NCBI GenBank assembly: GCA_024644535.1
Contig: JAHEKX010000007.1
Coordinates: forward strand, 226,567 to 290,566
Length of the DNA stretch: 64,000 bases
Direction: 5' to 3'
From: Gammaproteobacteria bacterium
GTDB lineage: Bacteria > Pseudomonadota > Gammaproteobacteria > Pseudomonadales > Halieaceae
The translations under genes were made by a program, and so were the position numbers. The notes beneath the pieces are model-generated. The model saw only the letters and a list, made by a program, of their open reading frames with translations. It did no database searches and was not told where the DNA came from. Shown in pieces: positions 19,202-29,567 of this stretch; positions within the stretch are counted from its first letter, which is position 1; the number at the start of each line of letters is the position of its first letter.

Positions 19202-20580
19202 ATCGCCAATGGAAAATACACCTCTACCCGTAATCCGGGGTTATTGTCTTTAAGCTCAACATTAGCACGGTGATAAAAAGCAATAGCCTGCACCAAAGAT
19301 AAACCCAACCCATGCCCCTTATGCTCGCTGCGACTGGGTTCTCCGCGATAGAAGCGCCTGAACACCTGCTTACGTTCGGCTTGGGGGATACCAATACCGC
19401 TATCGGCAATACTGACACTCAACTGTTCTGGACCAAAACGCTCTAGACGAATCTGTATTAACCCACCCGAAGCGGTAAACTTTATGGCGTTGTCAATAAT
19501 ATTGGCGAACATTTGCCCAAGAAGGTCTGTCTCACCATTAATCTGATCGACATACTCAGCCTGAAAGTCAAGCAAGACGCCCGCGTCATGCGCCACGGGC
19601 TCGTACATATCAACCACATCTTGCAGTACAACGCGCAGACTCACTTTCTTAGCGTCACCGCGTATCTGACTGCCCGCCTCGAGCATGGATATACGCAGTA
19701 AAGCGTTAAATGAGCCTAATAAGTCATCACAGTCCGACAATAACTCGTCGATCGTCGACTCATATTCCCGCGGAACTTGGGGTTTTAGCTGCGTGAGTTT
19801 ATTTCGAAGTCGTGTCAATGGCGTGCGCAAATCATGTGCAATGTTATCTGATACCGAACGCACTCCCTGCAATGACAGGGCAACGTGCTCTAACATCTCG
19901 TTTCCAACGTCTACCAAATCTTTTAAATACGGGGTTACGGTTTCAGGCTGTAATCGCCTCGCCAAATTCTGCCCCATGATCGCACGAAGTTCTTTACTGA
20001 TTCGATGAGTGCCCATCAACGCCCGGTGTGTTGCAACCGAGGTTATTACCATGGCGCCCAACCAAAACACGGCTATAACCAGCGCAACGTTGCCGATCAA
20101 ATAATTAATCGTGTCAAACTCTTTCTGATAAAACCGACCTACCGTCAACATCAGACCAGGATTCAGTGCTTTGGTTTCCGCTAGCATTTTATGGTCATTG
20201 TCAGTGTTAGAACCAAGCCCCTGCCACAAAAACTGAATAGGGCCGGTAGCGGTCTCGCGATACACAACGGCTGGCGCTAGGGCGCTGGTATCAGCGAACT
20301 TAAACTCAAGAAAATACAGCACATCGGCGCTGTCATCACTATAACCCTGGCGCGCCACAATGTCCGTTAAACGCTCGAGGCCGTGGTTGTGATAGACCTC
20401 TGACAAAAACTGAATTCGCCCGTGTATGTCAGAATTTAGCTGCGTGTAGAGATTAGAGTAAGAAAAAAAGGTCAATACGATAAATAGTAAGCCGCCAACA
20501 GCGGCCAGCGCCAAGGAAAACCTTGACAACAGGTGTACCCTAAGTGTCAGAACCCAAGCAATGATTAGCGAGCTATTCAT
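19198..20580 (-). CDS. Sensor histidine kinase of OmpR-type two-component system
   Basis: Membrane kinase with two membrane segments (about residues 21-39 and 160-180) around a ~120-residue periplasmic sensor. The H-box is SDNIAHDLRTPLTRL with phospho-acceptor H249. The N-box NIIDNAIKFT, G1 DSGIGIP and G2 GHGLGLSL are intact. The track ORF (20676) starts inside the response regulator. The ATG at 20578-20580 overlaps its stop and gives 460 residues. Related kinases respond to cell-envelope signals, but the ligand here is unknown. Confidence 0.9.
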   Translation of the reverse strand: MNSSLIIAWVLTLRVHLLSRFSLALAAVGGLLFIVLTFFSYSNLYTQLNSDIHGRIQFLSEVYHNHGLERLTDIVARQGYSDDSADVLYFLEFKFADTSALAPAVVYRETATGPIQFLWQGLGSNTDNDHKMLAETKALNPGLMLTVGRFYQKEFDTINYLIGNVALVIAVFWLGAMVITSVATHRALMGTHRISKELRAIMGQNLARRLQPETVTPYLKDLVDVGNEMLEHVALSLQGVRSVSDNIAHDLRTPLTRLRNKLTQLKPQVPREYESTIDELLSDCDDLLGSFNALLRISMLEAGSQIRGDAKKVSLRVVLQDVVDMYEPVAHDAGVLLDFQAEYVDQINGETDLLGQMFANIIDNAIKFTASGGLIQIRLERFGPEQLSVSIADSGIGIPQAERKQVFRRFYRGEPSRSEHKGHGLGLSLVQAIAFYHRANVELKDNNPGLRVEVYFPLAI

Positions 20581-21253
20581 CACCGAAGCGATATCCCGCA
20601 CCCCTGACGGTGTGCACCAAAGGGTAGTCAAAGCCGCGATCAATTTTTTGACGTAATCGGGAAATATGTACGTCAATCACGTTCGTTTGCGGATCAAAAT
20701 GATAGCCCCAGACGTTCTCTAACAGCATGCTCCGTGTTACGATTTTACCTGCATTACGCATTAAATATTCGAGCAAACGATATTCACGTGGCTGTAAGAC
20801 AATAATCCGACCTGCTCGTCGAACCTCTTGACTGATCAAATCTAGGCGCAAACCTTCGGCTTCAAGGGTTGTTCGAAAATCAGCCCCCAATGGCGCCAAA
20901 CGCCTGTGAATAGCCTCTAGTCGTGCCATGAGCTCTTCCGACGAGAACGGTTTTACCAGATAATCATCCGCGCCGATTTGTAAGCCTTTGACACGATCAT
21001 CCACCTCGCCAAGGGCGCTCAAAATAAGCACGGGGGTCAAATCACCTTTGTCGCGTAAGCTTTTTATGATACTCAAACCATCCAATTTCGGCAGCATCCG
21101 ATCGACGATCAAAGCGTCCCAGCGTGCCGAGTTGGCAGCCAACAGCCCCTCGGTGCCAGTCGATGCACGCTCGCAGTTGTGTCCTTTTACCGCAAGTTCG
21201 CTGGTGACAAAATCAGCCACTGACGAATCATCCTCTATTAACAATACTTTCAT
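20573..21253 (-). CDS. OmpR/PhoB-family response regulator
   Basis: Receiver domain (residues 1-115) with acidic pair E7-D8-D9, phospho-acceptor D51 in DALIVDRMLPKLDG, and conserved K in DYLVKPFSSEEL. The C-terminal winged-helix DNA-binding domain ends with NVIDVHISRLRQKID and VHTVRGAGYRFGDE. The ATG at 21253 (MKVLLIEDD), with GGTGG upstream, is preferred over the track start four codons earlier. It is the first gene of a two-gene operon with the kinase. Confidence 0.92.
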   Translation of the reverse strand: MKVLLIEDDSSVADFVTSELAVKGHNCERASTGTEGLLAANSARWDALIVDRMLPKLDGLSIIKSLRDKGDLTPVLILSALGEVDDRVKGLQIGADDYLVKPFSSEELMARLEAIHRRLAPLGADFRTTLEAEGLRLDLISQEVRRAGRIIVLQPREYRLLEYLMRNAGKIVTRSMLLENVWGYHFDPQTNVIDVHISRLRQKIDRGFDYPLVHTVRGAGYRFGDE

Positions 21254-21340
21254 GACAACTACCACCCAAAAACTGCGTTTACGCTACTACTATCGTATAC
21301 TAACTTCGCTGCGTTTCATCATACTAGGAAACTTCTATTT

Positions 21341-21790
21341 ATGTCTGCTCCAATCGCCCCACCCTTTCATCGCCACCTTTTAGCTTTGGTGTATGACACG
21401 TTCCTGGTGGTTCCAATTATCATGGCATCGACTGCTCTGATCATGGCGCTGTATGTGCAAATATTTCCTGTCGACACCAGTGAAGAGGTCGTGGCACTCC
21501 CATCTGGATTGGTGCAGTCGACCGCCGTGCTTAGTGTCGCGATTTTTTACTTTATTTTTTGGCGCCGTGGCGGGCAAACACTCGGCATGCAAGCTTGGAA
21601 AGTCAAACTGGTCAATTCTGCCGGTCTTCCCGTCTCTAACACTCAGATTCTTACGCGTTTGGTAGCCGCACTAGCAGCTTATGGCGCGTTTGGTTTAGGA
21701 ATAGCGTGGCGTTTTGTCGATCCCGATAACTGCTATCTGCACGATCGACTCTCCGGTACTCGGCTGACAACCGTGCCCAAGGCCAAGTAA
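21341..21790 (+). CDS. RDD family membrane protein
   Basis: A 149-residue inner-membrane protein of unknown function. It has the RDD features: an early RHLLALVYDTFLVVP segment with the conserved Arg/Asp region, GQTLGMQAWKVKLV between helices, and a final HDRLSGTRL. Three membrane segments are visible (about 15-40, 60-78, 105-125). Related proteins have been linked to Na+ or compatible-solute transport in some bacteria, but nothing here shows that. It is convergent with lptG, 1 base between stops. Confidence 0.85.
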   Translation: MSAPIAPPFHRHLLALVYDTFLVVPIIMASTALIMALYVQIFPVDTSEEVVALPSGLVQSTAVLSVAIFYFIFWRRGGQTLGMQAWKVKLVNSAGLPVSNTQILTRLVAALAAYGAFGLGIAWRFVDPDNCYLHDRLSGTRLTTVPKAK

Positions 21791-21791
21791 A

Positions 21792-22853
21792 TTATGGCGC
21801 TCGGTACAATAGCCAAGATGCCAAAAAGAGACCTACAGCTAACGGAAACATAACTGCCACCACCGGCGAAATGCCGTACACGATCGTGACTGAGGCAACG
21901 ACGTCTTGGCTGATTTTGAAGATCAAGCCTACCAGAGTTCCTACGAACACTCTGAGCCCTAGGGTGCCGTCCCGTAGCGGACCAAAAATAAACCCCATGG
22001 CAACCAGAACCAATATAAAAATCGCCAGAGGCTGGGTTAGCTTCCGCCACGCAGCTACTTCGTAGTCGGCTGATTCAAGCCCTTGCTGCCTAAGGTAATG
22101 ACTGTATTGAAACAAACTATTAATACCCAACCGCTCCGGGCTCAGTGACTCCATGGCTAACAAATCAGGAGTGAGGTCCGTCTCCCATAATAGAGTCGTA
22201 TGTTGGCTAGTTTGGGAACCCCAAGAATTCACTTGGGTTCGTTTCACATTTTCCAGCAGCCAACCTGTATTCTGAAAGGTCGCACGAGTGGCGCTCATCG
22301 ACTCGTGCAATCGCCAATTATCGTCGAAGGTAAATAAAGTTACGCCGTAAATAACCCCGCCGGCTTGGACCGCATTAAAGTGTATAAAGTGACTCCCTTC
22401 ACGATTCCACATGCCGTAGCGTCCCGTAATCGAACCTTTATTGCTTAAAGCAAGGGCTCGCTCAGCTGCACCAAACTGTTCGCTTTTCGGCACCACAAAT
22501 TCGCCCATAAGGAGCATAACGCCCGCAAACACCAACACAGGCTTGATCAATATCCTAAGCAAATGCCACGACGACAAACCCGCCCCACGTATTACCACCA
22601 ACTCACTGGTCGATGCCAACTGCCCCAGAGCAACGAGCACGCCAATCAGAATAGCGATGGGGGCAAGCTCTACAACGCGAGCTGGTAAAGACGCCCCCAC
22701 ATAGAGTAAAGCTTTCGAAAAAGTATAATTCGCCTTCAAGTCCTGCAGCTCGTCGATAAAGGCAGATAGCGCATCTAAGCCAACCAGCACAAGCAAGACC
22801 AAACAGGTCGCATAAATCACTTGCATGCCCACGTAGCGATCAAGAATTTGCAT
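21792..22853 (-). CDS. lptG: LPS export ABC transporter permease LptG
   Basis: Inner-membrane permease of the LptB2FG complex that extracts lipopolysaccharide for transport to the outer membrane. It starts MQILDRYVGMQVI at the ATG on 22851-22853, whose A is shared with the lptF stop (TAATG). This is 353 residues; the track start 32 codons upstream lies inside lptF. Six membrane helices with the large periplasmic domain between helices 3 and 4 (about 130-265) fit the family. Confidence 0.93.
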   Translation of the reverse strand: MQILDRYVGMQVIYATCLVLLVLVGLDALSAFIDELQDLKANYTFSKALLYVGASLPARVVELAPIAILIGVLVALGQLASTSELVVIRGAGLSSWHLLRILIKPVLVFAGVMLLMGEFVVPKSEQFGAAERALALSNKGSITGRYGMWNREGSHFIHFNAVQAGGVIYGVTLFTFDDNWRLHESMSATRATFQNTGWLLENVKRTQVNSWGSQTSQHTTLLWETDLTPDLLAMESLSPERLGINSLFQYSHYLRQQGLESADYEVAAWRKLTQPLAIFILVLVAMGFIFGPLRDGTLGLRVFVGTLVGLIFKISQDVVASVTIVYGISPVVAVMFPLAVGLFLASWLLYRAP

Positions 22854-23959
22854 TAATGCATCCCTGCGGCGCGTGCGAACCTGAGACGCCAATGCGGCCA
22901 GAGCAGCACAATACAACCGATACCTGCGATCAAGGCATGCAAAGCCCACAAGCTAGCAACGGACTCACCCTCAGCCACAGCACCGCGAAGACTCGCTAGA
23001 CCCACCAAATAAACCAGATACAAGATAACAGCGGGCAGCAGCATGGTATAACGCCCTCTCCTTCTATCGGTCCGAGCAAGCCCTAAAGCGAGAAACGCCA
23101 AGTTAAAGGGCATCAGAACCAATGATATTCGCCAGTGCAAAGTCGCTGTGCTCGCGGCATTGCCATCTGCCAGTAAGACATGAGTTGGAAGTGCATCATA
23201 AAAATCGTCGCCAAAGGCGCTAGCGGCTGGATCAATATCGGGCAAACGCTCACCTAACACCTCGAATTCGGTGACTCGATATTCTAGTTGACCAGGCTGC
23301 CCTTGATAACGTCGTCCGTTCAAGAGCTCTAAATAGCGGCCTCCATGGTCTTGCGAGCTAACCACACGCCCGCGCTCGGCGTAGGTCAAGGTAATCAAGG
23401 GTTCGCCGTCACTATCCAACCCTTGTTCTGCTACGAACAAACCTCGCAGACCTTGCTTGTCCGAATCGACAGACTCGGCGTACAAGGTATCAAAACCACC
23501 GCTACGACGCTGAAAACGACCTGGGACAAACGCCGCTAGGCCCTGATGGTCGGATGCCTCGGTAACTAAAGTCAAGACCTTGGTCTTGGTCCAGGGTGTA
23601 AAACCTAAAGACAGCCCCGCACTCACGACGGCAACGAGCGCACTCGACACGAACACCCACCGCAACAGATGCCAGGGCCCAATACCACTAGCGCTCATCA
23701 CCACCATTTCACTGTCGATGTAGAGTCGTCCAAGCGACAACATTAAACCGACGAAAAAACCGAGCGGCAGGATCAATTCCAAGTAACTCGGTATGGAAAA
23801 AAACATAATAGAGGCCAAAAAGCCAGCTGCCAAATCACCCTCTGCCACGTCTGCAAGAAGTCGCACAAATTGGCTACTAAACACAACCAGAAAGACGACC
23901 AGCGAAACGGCACACGTATGCATTAAAATATCACGGGTTAGATATCGAACTATTAGCAC
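22853..23959 (-). CDS. lptF: LPS export ABC transporter permease LptF
   Basis: Partner permease of LptG. GTG start, 368 residues. The N-terminal MLIVRYLTRDILMHTCAVSLVV and the loop SEMVVMSASGIGPWHLLR are typical of LptF, as is a big periplasmic domain (about 130-260) between membrane segments. It is divergent from pepA, as in many gammaproteobacteria, with about 85 bases between that must hold both promoters. Confidence 0.93.
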   Translation of the reverse strand: MLIVRYLTRDILMHTCAVSLVVFLVVFSSQFVRLLADVAEGDLAAGFLASIMFFSIPSYLELILPLGFFVGLMLSLGRLYIDSEMVVMSASGIGPWHLLRWVFVSSALVAVVSAGLSLGFTPWTKTKVLTLVTEASDHQGLAAFVPGRFQRRSGGFDTLYAESVDSDKQGLRGLFVAEQGLDSDGEPLITLTYAERGRVVSSQDHGGRYLELLNGRRYQGQPGQLEYRVTEFEVLGERLPDIDPAASAFGDDFYDALPTHVLLADGNAASTATLHWRISLVLMPFNLAFLALGLARTDRRRGRYTMLLPAVILYLVYLVGLASLRGAVAEGESVASLWALHALIAGIGCIVLLWPHWRLRFARAAGMH

Positions 23960-24043
23960 CCTGCCGCTTTGCCCCCTATACTAGTGACTCAATAAAACGT
24001 TTCCATAGTACACTATGGCCCGAACGACTTCAGAGGAATTTTT

Positions 24044-25519
24044 ATGTCGGATTTAGTATTTACCACCAAAACAGGGGCACCAGAGTCGCATAAGACATCC
24101 TGCCTAGTAGTGGCCATGAGTAAAACAAAATCTCTACCAGTGGCGCTTGAAAATCTCGACAGCGCGCTTGGCGGTGCCCTCACGAGAGTGATTAAAAGCA
24201 AAGATTTCAGCGGCGACACCAAACAAATCGTGTCTTTAGCCGCTACCGATCAATTCCCGAGATTGATCTTGCTGGGGTTAGGTGAAAACCCTGTGCAGGC
24301 ACCCAAGACTCGACAAGCGGTGGCAACACTGTGGAGTGCAGCATCAAAAACCAAAGCTAAAGACTTAGTCATCGACTTCAGCGCGGCCAACATTGAGGCC
24401 GGATGTGACGTTGCCCAAATTGTGGCTCAAGAAATCACTACGGGGACCTACAGCTACACTCGCACTGTTAGCAACCCAAAACCAGGCAGTAGCATCAAGA
24501 AGGTGACCTTGCTGGTAGCAGATAAAAACGAGATCGCTTCAACCAAAGCGGCTCTTTTATCGGGACAGGCCATTGGCACTGGTATCAACTATGCGCGCGA
24601 GCTTGCGAATCTGCCGGGAAATATATGCACACCGACTTACTTAGCGGACCAGGCTACAGAGCTCGCCAACACGTACTCATCCATTTCTGCCACGTCGCTT
24701 GGCGAAGCCGAAATGCGCGAATTAGGCATGAATTCCCTGCTCTCTGTTTCAGCGGGGTCAGATCAAGAAGCCAAACTCATTATCATGCAATACAAAGGAA
24801 ATAGCGCAACCGATACGCAGCACTGCTTAGTGGGCAAAGGTATCACCTTTGATACGGGCGGTATTTCGCTAAAACCGGGCGCCAAGATGGACGAGATGAA
24901 GTTTGATATGGGCGGTGCAGCGAGCGTCTTCGGTACCCTGCAAGCTCTGGCCCTGCTCAACGCCAAGGTCAATGTAGTAGGCATTGTTGCGGCAGCAGAA
25001 AACATGCCCAGCGGAAGCGCAACCAAACCTGGCGATGTAGTGACCAGCATGGCCGGGCTGACAATCGAGATCTTAAACACCGACGCCGAAGGTAGACTTG
25101 TTTTATGCGATGCTTTGACGTACGCCGAACGATTTAGCCCCTTATCGGTAGTCGATATCGCCACGCTAACAGGCGCATGTGTGGTTGCCTTAGGACACCA
25201 TGCAACCGGTCTGTATGCTAACAATGACACCCTAGCGGCTGAGTTAATAGCCGCTGGCGAGCAAACGGGCGACCGTGCGTGGCGCATGCCTTTATGGGAC
25301 GAATACCAGTCGCAACTTGACAGCCCCTTCGCCGATATGGGCAACATCGGCGGCCCCGCAGCCGGCAGTGTCACCGCCGCCTGTTTCTTGTCTCGATTCA
25401 CCAAGGCTTACTCGTGGGCTCATTTGGATATTGCAGGCAGCGCCTGGAACTCAGCCCCTAAAGGTGCCACTGGCCGCCCCGTAGCTCTTCTAACACAATA
25501 CCTAACAAAACAGCCGTAA
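24044..25519 (+). CDS. pepA: Leucyl aminopeptidase PepA (M17 family)
   Basis: Cytoplasmic Mn/Zn aminopeptidase; in E. coli PepA also binds DNA at Xer sites and the carAB promoter. The M17 signature NTDAEGRLVL is present. Metal ligands sit in GKGITFDTGGISLKPG and KFDMGGAA. The N-terminal domain (1-165) and catalytic domain are both complete, 491 residues. The ribosome site is CAGAGGAA. It leads the pepA-holC-valS operon, 4 bases before holC. Confidence 0.95.
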   Translation: MSDLVFTTKTGAPESHKTSCLVVAMSKTKSLPVALENLDSALGGALTRVIKSKDFSGDTKQIVSLAATDQFPRLILLGLGENPVQAPKTRQAVATLWSAASKTKAKDLVIDFSAANIEAGCDVAQIVAQEITTGTYSYTRTVSNPKPGSSIKKVTLLVADKNEIASTKAALLSGQAIGTGINYARELANLPGNICTPTYLADQATELANTYSSISATSLGEAEMRELGMNSLLSVSAGSDQEAKLIIMQYKGNSATDTQHCLVGKGITFDTGGISLKPGAKMDEMKFDMGGAASVFGTLQALALLNAKVNVVGIVAAAENMPSGSATKPGDVVTSMAGLTIEILNTDAEGRLVLCDALTYAERFSPLSVVDIATLTGACVVALGHHATGLYANNDTLAAELIAAGEQTGDRAWRMPLWDEYQSQLDSPFADMGNIGGPAAGSVTAACFLSRFTKAYSWAHLDIAGSAWNSAPKGATGRPVALLTQYLTKQP

Positions 25520-25523
25520 CCCC

Positions 25524-25961
25524 ATGACTAAAGTGGGTTTTTATGTTGTCCAGTCAGACGCGACCACAGCCAGCCATCGCGTCGCCGCGGTACTGGCTGA
25601 GAAAGCACTGAATCGTGGTCACCGCATTTTTGTGCTGGCTCGCGATGAATCGCACGCGCTGGAGCTACACGACACTTTTTGGTCATTTCGCCAAGATGCT
25701 TTTTTGCCGGTAAGCCTAAGTCACGAGCGGGTAGACTCGGCTATTGTCATTGGGCACTCAAGCCCTACCCCTGACCATCATGATTGCCTCATCAACTTAT
25801 CGATGAGCACCGACAACTTTGCCTCCCGCTTTCATCGTATCGTCGAAATAGTGACCCAACAGTCACAGCATTTAGACGCTATGCGCGAGGCTTGGCGTTG
25901 GTATAAACACCGCGGCTTTACGATAGAAAAACACGACGTAACGCTGCCAAATCACGTATAA
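25524..25961 (+). CDS. holC: DNA polymerase III chi subunit
   Basis: Clamp-loader accessory protein that links the replicase to SSB. The 145-residue protein shows the HolC pattern: VGFYVVQSD at the start, AEKALNRGHRIFVLARDES, ELHDTFWSFRQDAFLPVSL, then AREAWRWYKHRGF-like REAWRWYKHRGFTIEKH at the end. The pepA-holC-valS order is the standard one. Confidence 0.93.
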   Translation: MTKVGFYVVQSDATTASHRVAAVLAEKALNRGHRIFVLARDESHALELHDTFWSFRQDAFLPVSLSHERVDSAIVIGHSSPTPDHHDCLINLSMSTDNFASRFHRIVEIVTQQSQHLDAMREAWRWYKHRGFTIEKHDVTLPNHV

Positions 25962-25993
25962 TTCGCGGTTTTTAGACCAAGGCCCCTAAGCAA

Positions 25994-28756
25994 ATGGAAA
26001 AAACGTTTCAACCTGACGCTATCGAATATAAGTGGTACCAAGAATGGGAGAGCCAAGGATACTTTTCTCCTAGCGGTCAGGGGCGGCCCTACAGCATCAT
26101 GATTCCGCCACCCAACGTGACCGGCAGCCTCCACATGGGACACGGATTTCAAGATACGATAATGGATGCCCTTATCCGTTATCACCGCATGCAGGGTTGC
26201 GACACATTGTGGCAACCGGGAACCGATCACGCAGGTATCGCCACCCAGATGGTGGTTGAACGCCAGCTCGAGGCGCAGGGCATTAAACGTCACGACATAG
26301 GTCGTGACGCGTTTGTTGAAAAAGTATGGGAGTGGAAAGCTCAATCAGGAGGAACCATTACCTCTCAGCTGCGACGTCTCGGCGCTTCGCTAGATTGGTC
26401 TCGCGAACGCTTTACCATGGACCCAGGGCTTTCGAATGCGGTGCAAAAAGTCTTTATCGATCTGTATCAAGAGGGTCTAATCTACCGCGGTCAACGTCTA
26501 GTAAACTGGGATCCAAAGCTCCATACCGCCGTGTCAGATCTCGAGGTACTGAACGAGGAAGAGCAAGGCTCATTGTGGCATTTCCGCTACCCCATAACCG
26601 GAACCAAAGATTTCTTGGTGGTTGCAACGACACGACCCGAGACCATGCTAGGAGATACCGCTGTAGCAGTGAACCCCAACGACCAGCGCTATCATCACTT
26701 GGTAGGCCAAACCATCGACCTACCCCTATGCGACCGCACCATTCCAATTATTGCAGACGACTACGTTGATCAAGAATTCGGCACGGGCTGCGTTAAGATC
26801 ACGCCTGCGCACGACTTCAATGACTACGAAGTTGGCAAACGGCATGATCTGGTCATGATCAATGTCTTTACCGACAATGCTGAGATCAACAGCACGGCAC
26901 CTGAGGCTTACCATGGGCTTGATCGCTTTGACGCCCGAGCGCGCATTGTTGCCGACCTTGAGGGCCTGGGACTGCTAGAAAAAATTGAACCGCACACTCT
27001 CAAAGTACCGCGCGGCGATCGCTCAGGTGCTGTGATCGAACCCTACCTCACCGACCAATGGTATGTCGATGCGAAAAAGCTCGCCGTGCCCGCAATCGCA
27101 GCGGTTGAAAATGGCGACATCGAATTTGTGCCCAAGCAATGGGAAAACACCTATTTTGCATGGATGCGCGACATCCAAGATTGGTGCATCAGCCGCCAAC
27201 TCTGGTGGGGCCATCGCATTCCCGCGTGGTACGACCAGCAGGGCACGGTATATGTGGGCAGCGACGAAGTAGCCGTTCGAGCTCAATATCAACTAGATGA
27301 CTCCGTTGTTTTGCGCCAAGACGACGATGTTCTAGATACTTGGTTTAGCTCGGCTTTATGGACGTTTTCAACGCTTGGATGGCCCGAGCAAACCCCTGAG
27401 CTGCAGCGCTACCACCCTACCTCGGTGCTGGTAACAGGCTTTGACATCATCTTCTTCTGGGTTGCCAGAATGATCATGATGACTCTTCACTTTAAACGTG
27501 AAGTGCCTTTCAAAACGGTATATGTGCATGGCTTGGTCCGTGATGCCGAGGGCCAAAAGATGTCTAAGTCGAAGGGTAATGTGTTGGACCCCATCGACCT
27601 GATCGACGGTATCGATTTAGAGACTCTCGTGTCTAAACGCACTTCTGGCATGATGCAGCCACAGAAGGCGAAAGCCATCGAAAAAGCAACGCGCAAACAT
27701 TTCCCTGAGGGCATCCCCTCTTACGGTACCGACGCCTTGCGCTATACTTTTTACTCGCTTGCCTCCACCGGTCGTGACATCCGCTTCGACTTGGGCCGTA
27801 TCGAAGGCTACAGGAATTTTTGCAACAAAATATGGAACGCCTCTCGTTATGTGATGACGCAATGCGAGCAAATTGATTTGCAGGGCGAGAAGGAACTCGG
27901 CGATGCCGAACGCTGGATCCAGGGGCGCTTGAATCAGACCTTAGCACAGGTCGAAAATTCAATGACACAATACCGCTTTGATCACGCGTCCCAGAGTCTT
28001 TACGAATTTTTCTGGAATGATTACTGCGATTGGTACCTGGAATTTAGCAAACCCGTTTTATGGGACGACGCGGCATCCGACGAACGCAAACGCGGAACCT
28101 ATTTCACCCTAATATCTGTGCTAGAAGCCGCACTGCGGATGCTACATCCATTTATGCCCTTCATCACCGAAGAAATCTGGCAACGCGCGGCACCTTTGCT
28201 AGGAGAGCACAAGCCTTCCATCATGCTTGCATCCTATCCTCAAACCACTGATTTTGAAACAGCCACTCCCGCCGTAAACGCGTCTATCGAGCGTATTCAA
28301 GCGCTGATTGGCGCAACACGAACGTTGCGTAGTGATATGAATTTGAATCCGGGGCAAGTATTGCCGGCCATTTTATTTAGTGAGCATAGTAACGCGATGC
28401 AGGCGGTCCAGGCCAACGAGAGTTTACTGACTAAACTCGCTAAACTAGAGAGCATTACGTGGACCCAGGAGAAATCTAATGTCCCAGCCAGTGCTTCGCT
28501 TATCGCTGGGGATATAGAGCTTTGCATACCTTTGACAGGTCTTATTGATATCGAAAAAGAAGTCGAGCGAATCAGCAAACGTATCGAGCAACTGACCAAA
28601 GAGATCGATCGCCTTGACGGCAAACTTGCAAATCCAAATTTCGCTGACAGAGCGCCTGCGGAGGTCGTTGCCAAAGAAAAAGAGAAGCTCGACGTCTATC
28701 AAAACGAACTCGGCAAGATGCAAGAGCAGCTTGAAAGCGTTAAAGCCTTGAAATAA
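25994..28756 (+). CDS. valS: Valine--tRNA ligase
   Basis: Class I aminoacyl-tRNA synthetase, 920 residues. The HIGH motif appears in [14 protein letters not shown] and KMSKS in [15 protein letters not shown]. The editing (CP1) domain (about 190-330) includes [13 protein letters not shown]. The anticodon-binding region and the C-terminal coiled coil ([18 protein letters not shown]) are complete. No T-box is expected or seen in this lineage. Confidence 0.97.
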   Translation: MEKTFQPDAIEYKWYQEWESQGYFSPSGQGRPYSIMIPPPNVTGSLHMGHGFQDTIMDALIRYHRMQGCDTLWQPGTDHAGIATQMVVERQLEAQGIKRHDIGRDAFVEKVWEWKAQSGGTITSQLRRLGASLDWSRERFTMDPGLSNAVQKVFIDLYQEGLIYRGQRLVNWDPKLHTAVSDLEVLNEEEQGSLWHFRYPITGTKDFLVVATTRPETMLGDTAVAVNPNDQRYHHLVGQTIDLPLCDRTIPIIADDYVDQEFGTGCVKITPAHDFNDYEVGKRHDLVMINVFTDNAEINSTAPEAYHGLDRFDARARIVADLEGLGLLEKIEPHTLKVPRGDRSGAVIEPYLTDQWYVDAKKLAVPAIAAVENGDIEFVPKQWENTYFAWMRDIQDWCISRQLWWGHRIPAWYDQQGTVYVGSDEVAVRAQYQLDDSVVLRQDDDVLDTWFSSALWTFSTLGWPEQTPELQRYHPTSVLVTGFDIIFFWVARMIMMTLHFKREVPFKTVYVHGLVRDAEGQKMSKSKGNVLDPIDLIDGIDLETLVSKRTSGMMQPQKAKAIEKATRKHFPEGIPSYGTDALRYTFYSLASTGRDIRFDLGRIEGYRNFCNKIWNASRYVMTQCEQIDLQGEKELGDAERWIQGRLNQTLAQVENSMTQYRFDHASQSLYEFFWNDYCDWYLEFSKPVLWDDAASDERKRGTYFTLISVLEAALRMLHPFMPFITEEIWQRAAPLLGEHKPSIMLASYPQTTDFETATPAVNASIERIQALIGATRTLRSDMNLNPGQVLPAILFSEHSNAMQAVQANESLLTKLAKLESITWTQEKSNVPASASLIAGDIELCIPLTGLIDIEKEVERISKRIEQLTKEIDRLDGKLANPNFADRAPAEVVAKEKEKLDVYQNELGKMQEQLESVKALK

Positions 28757-28812
28757 GGAGCAAAAAAGGCTAAGTTTCGGCTCAATAACAATAACAGCAC
28801 CGAAGGTACACT

Positions 28813-29025
28813 ATGTCTGATCGTGTCAGTGGAAAAGTTAAGTGGTTCAACAACGCCAAAGGTTACGGCTTTATAGAGCGTGAAAATGAAAGCGACGATG
28901 TATTTGTGCACTTCCGCTCTATTCAAGGAGACGGCTTTCGCACACTGAGCGAAGGCCAAGCCGTTGAATTCACTCTGGCGACAGGCCCTAAGGGCCTTCA
29001 AGCCGAAGACGTACACGCAAAGTAA
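28813..29025 (+). CDS. Cold-shock protein (CspA/CspD-like)
   Basis: A 70-residue single-domain nucleic-acid chaperone. The RNP1 motif is KGYGFIE and RNP2 is [19 protein letters not shown] starts the OB fold. The paralogue (cspA, cspD, cspE and so on) cannot be told from sequence alone. An AAGG ribosome site precedes the ATG. A second cold-shock-domain gene begins 36 bases later, so the two are probably co-transcribed. Confidence 0.95.
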   Translation: MSDRVSGKVKWFNNAKGYGFIERENESDDVFVHFRSIQGDGFRTLSEGQAVEFTLATGPKGLQAEDVHAK

Positions 29026-29061
29026 ATCGGCAAACTTTCAGTCATTAGTTAAGGATTCAAT

Positions 29062-29466
29062 ATGAACCTCATAAGCGCTGCAACGGCATTGGTTGCAGGC
29101 ACTGTAATTACAAGCCTTGTTATCGAAAGCATAGGGGCACTGCCTTATGCACCATGGTCTTTGGCCGCACTTGCTTCAGTCATTACATTAGCAATAGCGC
29201 ACCTTATGTTGCGCACCACCTCGTCGTTTGCCTCCGCAGGTCCAGGAAAAGTGCTCGAAGGACCCCGAGAGAGCGGCACGGTAAAGTGGTTTAATGCCAC
29301 CAAAGGCTTTGGTTTTATTGTTTGCGACAGCGGCGATGAGGTCTTTGTGCATTTCCGCGCCCTAAGAAATGGCGGTCGCCGAAGTTTAAAAGACGGCCTT
29401 GCCGTCAGTTTCGTCATTACCAGTGGTGATCGTGGCCCGCAGGCGAGCGATGTGGAAATTCTGTAA
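29062..29466 (+). CDS. Membrane-anchored cold-shock-domain protein
   Basis: A 134-residue protein with two hydrophobic segments (about residues 4-25 and 30-51), then a linker, then a complete cold-shock domain at about 68-134. RNP1 is KGFGFIV and RNP2 VFVHFRAL. The arrangement predicts a cold-shock domain tethered to the inner face of the inner membrane. AAGGA lies 7 bases before the ATG. I know of similar fusions in other gammaproteobacteria but of no assigned function. Confidence 0.88.
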   Translation: MNLISAATALVAGTVITSLVIESIGALPYAPWSLAALASVITLAIAHLMLRTTSSFASAGPGKVLEGPRESGTVKWFNATKGFGFIVCDSGDEVFVHFRALRNGGRRSLKDGLAVSFVITSGDRGPQASDVEIL

Positions 29467-29567
29467 TACTGATTGGCATCACGGCTGAGCCAGCCCCTGT
29501 TATTGACCACAATTGGACATTCAACCGCCCAGAACGAACAAATCGCGCTAAGTTAGGCCTTTAGCGC

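Noticed and set aside
22865-22949. Extended N-terminus of lptG in the ORF track
   Set aside because: The extra 32 residues lie inside lptF and do not resemble LptG; the overlapping TAATG start is normal for the pair.
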